Of a stretch of DNA of 64,000 nt, positions 56,573-64,000 are shown in pieces; position 1 is the stretch's first letter, and each line of letters opens with the position of its first letter. Below the pieces are notes generated by a model. The model saw only the letters and a list, made by a program, of their open reading frames with translations. It searched no databases and was not told the DNA's origin. This stretch comes from Anastrepha obliqua (lineage: Eukaryota; Arthropoda; Insecta; Diptera; Tephritidae), in the NCBI RefSeq assembly GCF_027943255.1, contig NC_072893.1, forward strand, positions 63,582,001 through 63,646,000, given 5' to 3'. The translations under genes were made by a program, and so were the position numbers.

Positions 56573-58904
56573 ACTAACCAGATATTTCCGTATGCACAAT
56601 CATGTACAAAATAATAACCGACATTTTATTTTTCATTTTCAATGCCACTTTTATTAAAAAAATTCGAGTACGTATTTTACGCAGTACTAAACGTTGTGTG
56701 AGAGATATAAAATGGTTTGCCTGCTGAAATAATGGAATAAATTATTCTGGAGAAAAATTTTCAATTCAAATTTTTTTTTGTAAGATTTGCGTGTTTTGAG
56801 AAGGGACTATTTACATAAAAAGTAATGCCTATTGTTGTAGTTTGTAGTTTATTTTTCTAATTTTGTTGTATAGTGTAATATATAATATTTATAATGTTCG
56901 CTTTACGACCGCGATTTGCTGACAAGAAAAATTTGCCTGCCGCTACGCCGTGAAGTGCTGTCGTCAATGTGTTTATACTTATACTATTAGACGCTTACTC
57001 TTTCCCTCTCTCCCTCTCTCTCTCTCTAGTACAGGTGTTTCATTATTAGCAGTTGTCTTTGCTAAATTTATTTGCCGCAATAAATTAGGTGCCATGCTCT
57101 GCAACACATACTTATTCTCTCACCATTTCGCCACCTTTATCAATAGCTTTGTAATTACATTTCTTTGTTTTCTACCCAAAAAAAAAAGTATTCTTTTTGT
57201 CATCGTAAATGAGATATTCCAATCCATTGCTCGCAACACTTTGTGATTTTTCTTTGGCTCATCCGCGCTTCTTTTCATGCTTTGGGAAACCGACAAATGT
57301 TCGCAAAGTGGTTGCAAGTTTCTCGATTTGTAGATCCTTGTGGATAAGTGTTAAAGTCACCTAGACTCTACGTCCAGAATAGACATAAAAAGATTAAAAA
57401 AGTTCTATTTGGTTTAAACGGGTCCCCTTTGAACCATAAATATTTTTAGTTAAGCAACCTTGCAAGTTTCTTTAGCGGAATGCCATTTAGGTCATGCATT
57501 TCTAGGTAAGGCGATTCCAACAAGTGAGGAGTTTGCCTGGCATGTAGAAGGTTCACAGTTACACTTTAGGGACGCTGATGTTTCATGCTATCCTTCTTCC
57601 ACACCCTTATTTTACAAGTGCTTCATTACTCTGCCTCGTCTCTAGGTACCTCCATTTGTGGAATAACATCAAGACGTACATCACAAATAGGAGAGGAGCT
57701 GTGCCAGTAACTGGCAAAAGAGACTGTGACAACTCTGATACCATATCTAATAAAGTAAAGGAGTCTCATTATTGTGGATCTTTTAGCTGGAATTTCCCGG
57801 TTTTATTTGTCTGCTACCTCCTATCTTCGTCCAATAATGTTGAGGCTTATTATTCATCCATATACATATAATAGATTCTTCTAATGGAGCTCCGTGGTAG
57901 CCCGAGGAAGAGTTCGAGCCTTCTAAATCTTTGGGCTATAGTTTTCATGATGATGATACTTGCCGCTTCATTGTCCAGTGCCGCTTCAAGATGTGCTTGT
58001 CAAGCTGTTGTATACAATTCTTCTAGGTTCAATGACGTAATTTGAATGTTGAAATTCAATCAAATTGGTTATTTTTTTTTCGTTTTCGATATCAACAAAT
58101 TTTTGTAAGTCGCCCCGCTAATCTATATGAAACACCTTTATATTTAATGGAATAGCAAAAGCGCAAGATTAGTGGCGATAATGAAACACATGACGGTGCA
58201 AAGTGCTGATGCTGATGCTGGTGGTACCATCAATGAGAGTGGATGTCGTGCTATGTAACATCGAGTTGTACGAAGAAATGCGGGTTGGCTAAATTATATG
58301 CGGAATTCCCAAATGCCAACACATTTGTACAGCTAAGGCAGAGCACATAAGCCAACGCATACTTCACTTTTACTTTGCCGCATGAACAGCCAGCACAATT
58401 CACTTCTTGCCAACTGGGTTAATGTCGTTGGGTGAAATATTCGCGTGAAGCGAACATGACGCCAAAAATGCCCGAAGGATAAGAGAACGCAACAACAGTT
58501 GCAGAATAATTTCGAAATCGATGATCACCAAAAAAGGAAAACAACGCCAAGGAAACAAACAAAACTAATATACGCACAGTGCACTCTCGTATTGGTGTAT
58601 GCAGAGTGGTTGCTAGTGTGTGTACGCAGCGCATTGCCAAGCACAGTGAATATGGGTGGAAAGTTTACGAGGAACTTATAGCTAAAGTTAGAAAGCAGAA
58701 GCTGCTGAGCAAATTTCGGGAAAAACTGTGGAATACAGAATTGTTATGCAAAACATGTGTACTTGGTAATGAAGTAGGTCACACATATGCCATCTACGCA
58801 GGGGCGGCTTAGGATGAGGAATTGCACAAATTCTCACATATTTGTATCATCCCTTTGCTTGAGAGCATCACCAAATATTAAAGTGAAAAATCTAACAATC
58901 ATTT
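56573..58904. other. No gene recognised
   Basis: AT-rich DNA with a CT microsatellite at 57003-57029. A SINE scrap (57645-57697) is listed separately. Short frames have no domain. Confidence 0.5.
57645..57697 (+). repeat. SINE scrap
   Basis: CCTCCATTTGTGGAATAACA, TCAAGACGTACATCACAAAT and AGGAGAGGAGCT match the SINE body downstream of the middle. Confidence 0.75.
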
Positions 58905-59090
58905 CTTGAAATAAAATATGGCTTTGATTAATTCTTAATTAATTATTCACGTCTAATATTAGGTGATTAATAATTTACGATTAATGATTTATGATTCATG
59001 ACTTGTGACTTTTCATTAATGAATAATTTTCCATGGTTAATGATTAGTTATTAATGTTTAGTGATTTATGATTAATGATTTATTTTTATT
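58905..59090 (+). repeat. Degenerate ATTAATG heptamer array, left block
   Basis: Recurring ATTAATGATT, GATTTATGATT and TTAATGTTTAGTGATT. It is the same pattern as the large block at 61536-63450, from which it is separated by transposon insertions. Confidence 0.8.
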
Positions 59091-59124
59091 AACGCATCTT
59101 AAAGTATAACCAGAATAACGCGTA

Positions 59125-59197
59125 ACTGCCTTTCGGAGTCGGCTATAAGCTGTAGGTTCCTCTACTTGTGGAACAACATCAAGACACACGCCACGTG
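59125..59197 (+). repeat. SINE fragment
   Basis: CTGCCTTTCGGAGTCGGCTA, AGCTGTAGGTTCCTCTACTT and GTGGAACAACATCAAGACAC match the SINE mid-body. It borders the mariner-like fragment directly. Confidence 0.8.
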
Positions 59198-59700
59198 GGT
59201 TTGTGAGTACGACCAGCAATCCAGACATCCGACGAGTGAGTGGTCTTGGTGCATTCGATGTTCTCCACTCTCTCGTACTCATAAACCCACGTCTTATCTC
59301 CAGTAAAGATGCGTTTGATCAATGTTGGGTCGGATTCAGCCTTGGAAATCACGAATTTGGCGATATCAACGCGGTGCCTTTTTTGCATGATATTCAGGTA
59401 CTTTGGCACCAGTTTTGCAGCAACACAGCGCAAATCCAAATCATTAACAACAATGTCTCGAACGGATCCATAAGCAATGTTCAAGTTCTCTGACAGCTCT
59501 CTAAGGTTAATCTTTACTTATTGGCTTATTGATCAACTATCAACTATATGGACGGTCATCCTCGATGGACTCACAATGTCTTCTGAAACGTTTATGCGAA
59601 TCGTAAATGGCTGTTTCCTTTATCTTTAGAGTACCATTACCGAAAGAGTTTCCCAACATTTCTAGGTTTGCCATCATTGCATCCATTTCTTTACAAACTC
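59198..59700 (-). pseudogene. Mariner-like transposase N-terminal half
   Basis: On minus, a broken N-terminal part contains DSHKRFRRHCESIEDDRP (about 59595-59540), resembling the helix-turn-helix end of mariner-family transposases. It is followed by LSENLNIAYGSVRDIVVNDL (59500-59440), VAAKLVPKYLNIMQKRHRVD, and RIFTGDKTWVYEYE (first catalytic Asp, 59310-59270). The second half with the other two Asp residues is missing and the sequence stops against a SINE fragment. This family differs from the other mariners in the window, where the linker reads WIPHNL or WVPHRL. Confidence 0.82.
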
Positions 59701-59762
59701 AAATCCATTCCACCATTCCATCCACGGAGGCACGTGTAGAAGTAGATTTACTCAAGACGGCG

Positions 59763-60456
59763 CACAGTGCGGCCGATTCCCAAAAAGCTGGCCAAAAGTC
59801 GAAAAAAAAGTTTCTAGATAGAGTTTTTTTGTCTTTGTTCATAGCAACGTCCTGTACCCTAAGTATCCTCTGTATTTTCAGTCGCAACGTGGCCTTCGTT
59901 TGAGCATCGTATTACTGTCGATGAATAGTGAAAGTTGTACACATTTGAAAGATTTTGTAATGGAGTAAATTGAACAAAACCAAATGGAATCATCTTAGGA
60001 AGGTTAGTAAAATACGAGAAATCTTTAGTACGTATCAATACCTCGACACAAAATTTTTAGCTGCAGCAATACGTAGATACATTTTTTGCAATTTTTTTTA
60101 TAAAATTTGAGTTTTCAAACTGTATAGTAATACAACGCCGTCATATGCTGCTTTGAAACCTATTAAGGGTTACTCAAAAAAGTAATGGTTACTGAATAAA
60201 ACAAGATTCAGCTGCTACCACTTGCTACCTTGCGACCCCGAAACCATATAAATTTACAAGCATCTTGATTATGTTTTAGAATATACGCTATTTCACGTGA
60301 GGGAGTGGCCAATAGGGGTGGAAAGGGAGTGGATTTTCAAAATTTTAAGATCAAATTCGTAATCAGCGACCCCGACAACCCCCGAGTAAGAAATTTTGAA
60401 TCAATTACTTAATTTTTTGAGTTTTGGCCAGCTTTTCGGGAATCGGCCGCACTGTG
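59763..60456. mobile_element. Non-autonomous element with CACAGTG inverted ends (Transib-like)
   Basis: 694 bp bounded by ~36-bp inverted repeats with one mismatch: CACAGTGCGGCCGATTCCC followed by AAAAGCTGGCCAAAA at the left (59763 on) and the inverse at the right (ending 60456). The terminal heptamer CACAGTG equals the RAG recombination-signal heptamer and fits the CACWRTG starts of Transib transposons. Flanking 5 bp are CGGCG (59758-59762) and CGTCA (60457-60461), only partly alike, but the left one fits the CGNCG target preference reported for Transib. No transposase frame. The right end abuts the jockey remnant. Confidence 0.6.
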
Positions 60457-61535
60457 CGTCAGTGACGAGTAGCATACCAAGATCACGATGGAGGTCGAGA
60501 TTTCTCCCATAGTATGGAGCATTGACGATGTTGCGCATTTGGAATCGTTGGATAATAGTCATGCAAGATTCGCTTAAGGATCCCCATAGGTGAATGCCAT
60601 ACGTCCACACCGGTTTAAGAATTTGATTATATAGCAGTAGTTTGTTGTTCGTTGACAGAATAGAGTGTCTACCAATAAGATAAAGAAGGTTTTTGTTTTT
60701 ACAGTAATTCAAGCTCTTCACGCTTTTTATTGACATGCGCCTTTCAACGCAGTCTAACATCAAGGGTTATTCCAAGATATTTTGCCTCGTTGACGTACGG
60801 TATATTTACGCTGTTTATGTAGACTGGCTTGTAAACTGTTTTTTCAGGACGAATACAATGTGCACTGATTTTGAATTATTTAAATTGATACGCCATTTTT
60901 TTGCCCATGTTGCAATAGAACTCACCGCTGATTGCAATTTCGTCGTTGTAGTCTCGGATAGCCTAGGATACTTCATTCTATAATCGGCAACATTCGAGTC
61001 AGTAACAGTCGTTCAAAAAGTTTGGACAGCATTGGTAGCAGAGAAATAGGTCGGTATGAAGACACATCTTTTCGCGATTTTCCGGCTTTCAGAATCATAA
61101 TTACTTCTGTTGTCTTCCAGTACATAGGAACATATTTTAACAAAAAACGCAAAAACATCAATTGAGACAGACAAGTAACACAATTATTGGGCAATCTCTG
61201 AAGAATTTCTGCAGTTATGAGGTCGAAACCAGGCGTTTTTTTGGTTTTCATTTTGAAAATTTCGCTCATTACTTTTTCGTTACTAACTGGCTTAATGCTG
61301 TCATAGCTTTCAATCCAATTTGACGAGATGTCAATATCTTCACATCCATCATTGGCATAGAAAGTTTTTCGAAGATTCTCTGCAAATAAATTTGCTTTTT
61401 GCTCATTGGTTTTTCCCATTGGGTGTCGTTTATTTTGATGGGTGCTATGTGTTTTATCGGTCGATTAAATGACTTTGCTGCCTTCCATAAGGTGTAGTCT
61501 GTGGATTTATCAGATGTGAGGCTCTTAAGAAATCG
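60457..61535 (-). pseudogene. Jockey-clade LINE fragment with internal deletion
   Basis: On minus from 61533: TDYTLWKAAKSFNRPIKHIA, then WEKTNEQKANLFAENLRKTF, PGFDLITAEILQRLP and SSYRPISLLPMLSKLFERLL, the RT fingers of jockey-clade elements. RT motifs A to C are deleted: the next recognisable block is SSIATWAKKWRINLNNSKSV (about 60920) with AKYLGITLDVRLR (60795-60755) in the thumb, then LLYNQILKPVWTYGIHLWGS and NAPYYGRNLDLHRDLGM near 60500. Coding similarity stops at about 60460, where the CACAGTG-ended element begins. 5'-truncated within the heptamer array. Confidence 0.88.
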
Positions 61536-61874
61536 ATTGATTTATGATGAATGATTTTTAATTATTGATTAGTGACTAAAATTGCATAATTTTTGATTTG
61601 TAATTTATGATGTCGGTTTTCTGATTCATGATTGTTTTTGATGTTTAATGATTATTGATTTATATTTACTGACAAATGTTGTACGATTTGTAATTAACGA
61701 TTAATTATTAACCGGTAATGACTTATAATTATGCTTGATGATGATGACGGTAACAGCTTAATAATTGAAGCTAAGTGATTAATGACCAATTATTACCTAC
61801 TGTTGATTAATGATTACTGATTAATGACTTACGTTAAGTGATTAATGAGTTACGGATTATTAATACATAACTAA
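61536..61874 (+). repeat. ATTAATG heptamer array, middle block
   Basis: GATTTATGATGAATGATTTT, TGATTAATGATTACTGATTA and similar. Degenerate heptamers with substitutions mostly in positions 4-6. Confidence 0.85.
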
Positions 61875-62092
61875 TGATGAAAGAATACCTCGCAAAGTTC
61901 TAGATGCGCGCATGCTTGGTGAAAAGCGAATAGGGAGGCCACGAAAGCTATGGTAAGACGACGTTGAGGACGACCCAAGAAGCATACCAGTGACCAACTA
62001 TCTTAGTCTGGCTATGGATCGAGATGCATGGAGAAGATTTGTGGGGGAAGCTTAGGCTCACTGCGAGCTGAAGTGCGATGAATGATGATGAT
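61875..62092 (+). pseudogene. RTE-like LINE 3' terminus
   Basis: Translates to RIPRKVLDARMLGEKRIGRP then RKLW, stop, DDVEDD, and LSLAMDRDAWRRFVGEA, the tail of an RTE-type polyprotein, ending in ATGATGATGATT. Two in-frame stops. The ATG-rich tail merges into the surrounding heptamer repeat. Confidence 0.7.
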
Positions 62093-63450
62093 TACTAATG
62101 ATTAGGGGCTGGGGAATAAAGAGTGATTGCTACTAATTAATGATTTATGATTAGTGGGTTGATTAATGCTTAAGGATTGATAGTTAATGGTTAATGATAA
62201 GATACTTGTAATTAATGATTAACAGTTAGGTGCTTATGAGTAGTTATTTAGGATTAAGGATTAAAGATTAATGTTTAAAGAAATTTAATGATTAATGATT
62301 ACCGGCTAATGATTAATGACTGCTGATCAACGAGCAGTGGTTAATGGTTACTAAGGATTAATGGTTAATGTTTAAAGACTAAAAATTTAAGATTAATGGC
62401 TACCGGCTACCGGCTGCCGGCTAATAACTAATTATTAATTTTAATCAACTAGTAGTGATTAATGGTTATTCACTTGTGATTAGTGACTAATACTTAATAT
62501 AAAGTTTGGTTGTTAGAGACTAATGAATAATGGTTAATGAATTATGATTTGTAGTTAAGGACTAATGATTGAAGAATACAAATAAATGGTTACCGGTTAT
62601 TGATTAACGGTTCATGATTAATCGTTAGGGACTTATGATTACTAACTAATGACTAATATCTGATGGTCAAGTATTAATAAGGAATTATTAATGATGAGCG
62701 ACTAATGATTAACGATAGATGAATGCTGATTAATGCTTTATGATTAATGTTTGATAACAACTGATTAATAATTGGTCATTATTAGTTAATGGTTGCAGAT
62801 TACTAATTTTAGCTAAGAAAATTTAAGGAATACCGGTATTCATTAACGATTAATGAATAGTGATAGTAAGGGACTAATGATTGGTAACTAATGATTATCA
62901 CCTAATGGTTAAGGATTAATAAGAAATTATTAATGATTAGCGACTAATGATTAACGATTAATGTTTAGTGATTAATGTTTAATGTTTAATACCTACTAAT
63001 TAATGATTAGTAATTGATGATTGCGGATTATTAATGAATGATTAGTGATTAGCGATTAATGAGTAACGATTGAAGATTAATTGCTAATGATTATTGACTG
63101 ATTATGACTAATGATTAGTGATTAATGTTTAATAGCTAATTGTTAAGGATTATTGATTTGTGACTAATTATAACCGATTGGTAATTATTGATTAATTATT
63201 AATAGTTATAGGCTTATGATTAGTGATCAATAATTAATGCTTAATGACTGATAATTAATACATAATAATCAATAGTTAATAATTAATGACTTACCACTAT
63301 TGATTAATGATTAAAGATTTTTGGCTACTGCTTAATGGTTAATAATTAATGATTAATAGTTAAAGATTAACGACTAATGAATAATGATTAAACATAATTG
63401 ATAAATGATTAATAATTAATGCTTATTGATTGATAATTAATGATTATATG
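62093..63450 (+). repeat. ATTAATG heptamer array, main block
   Basis: About 1.36 kb of degenerate seven-base repeats (ATTAATG, ATTAGTG, ACTAATG, GTTAATG, ATTAACG), well seen at 62930-63130. There are interruptions and phase slips but no inserted element. Homogeneous strand polarity throughout. Confidence 0.9.
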
Positions 63451-64000
63451 TGTATATGATGTTTTATATTTTATTTATTATTTTTTATTTCTTATTTCTT
63501 ATAATTTATGATTTATCTAAGTTCCCCTTTTCTTTTGTTGTAGTCCTTTTAATGCCATTTTTGTCCATATATGCTTCTCCTTACATTCAACCCATCTTTC
63601 TGTGTAAGCGCCTATAATTATATTGCCTTCTACATTCGCTGCTTAAACATGCTCGTGCATAATTACTATATTTAAACACATACATGCTTAAGCGGGCGAA
63701 TAAGTCTATCGCTGTGTGTATGTTGGACGTTTTGTTAATTCCAATTTAGCTGCAAGCGCAATGTGCACACAGTTGCAGTTGCACACATCGCTGCACATAC
63801 TTAAGTAGTTTTGTTTGAGTTTTCTGTTGCTTTTAAGTGTGTATGTGTGTGTGTGTGCGTATGTGGTAATTGGTGCATATTTCCGTTGCACGTTTCTGCT
63901 ACAATTTGCTGTTGGAATTTTAACAGAATTTTTACCACCTCAAAGCAGTCAAAGAACAAAATCGAACAAATTTTTAATTGCTCTACGAATGTACACACAT
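63451..64000. other. No gene recognised; GT microsatellite
   Basis: T-rich then mixed DNA with a (GT)n tract at about 63836-63864. No domain. Confidence 0.5.

Overview
The window looks like repeat-dense, AT-rich nuclear DNA from a dipteran insect, most plausibly a tephritid fruit fly. The assignment is an inference from the transposon families seen: several mariner/Tc1 elements, R1/LOA/I-like LINEs with RNase H, a tRNA-headed SINE with a (TA)n tail, and many CA/GA/CT microsatellites. I recognise no host protein-coding exon, tRNA, rRNA or CRISPR array. All convincing coding sequence belongs to transposable elements, and every copy is broken by frameshifts, stops or deletions. The window could be one large intron or intergenic DNA.

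Layout, 0-12 kb: a decayed RNase H-type LINE (1.3-2.9 kb), a mauritiana-like mariner remnant (3.9-4.4), a jockey/CR1-type RT remnant (4.4-5.1), two ~190-bp TA-type MITEs (5.5-6.1), a LINE 3' end (7.1-7.5), a mariner-superfamily deletion derivative with TIRs (8.4-9.2), another MITE (10.6-10.9), and a TTAA-type repeat carrying a nested 275-bp TTAA-flanked MITE (11.20-11.47). The unoccupied site of that nested element is preserved in a second copy of the host repeat at 30.8-31.5 kb.

12-37 kb: mostly unrecognised AT-rich DNA, with a minisatellite of repeated CCCGAA/TTCGGG units (15.0-15.65), a full SINE (18.93-19.2), a mariner-family remnant (21.0-21.6), a nearly full-length mariner with two frameshifts (22.46-23.79), two SINEs (27.9-28.55), an RTE-type LINE 3' half (29.1-30.0), and a 1,247-bp mariner with near-perfect TIRs and TA duplication (34.385-35.631).

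37-64 kb: a 14-unit tandem array (37.6-39.24) with a 375-bp higher-order repeat, LINE and SINE scraps, a 430-bp almost pure A/T block (44.3-44.7), and a dimeric ~290-bp satellite-like array (46.7-49.8 and 54.75-55.2). That array was invaded successively by a short retroposon, a Tc1-like element, and a 4.93-kb LINE flanked by a 9-bp duplication. Beyond it lie a second LINE fragment with an 18-bp duplication (55.4-56.6) and a degenerate ATTAATG heptamer array (58.9-63.45). The heptamer array is split by mariner, SINE, jockey and RTE pieces and by a 694-bp inverted-repeat element whose ends are CACAGTG, as in Transib/RAG signals.

Functionally this is a transposon graveyard with layered insertions. 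The SINE, MITE and short retroposon families are non-autonomous and would have depended on enzymes supplied from elsewhere in the genome.
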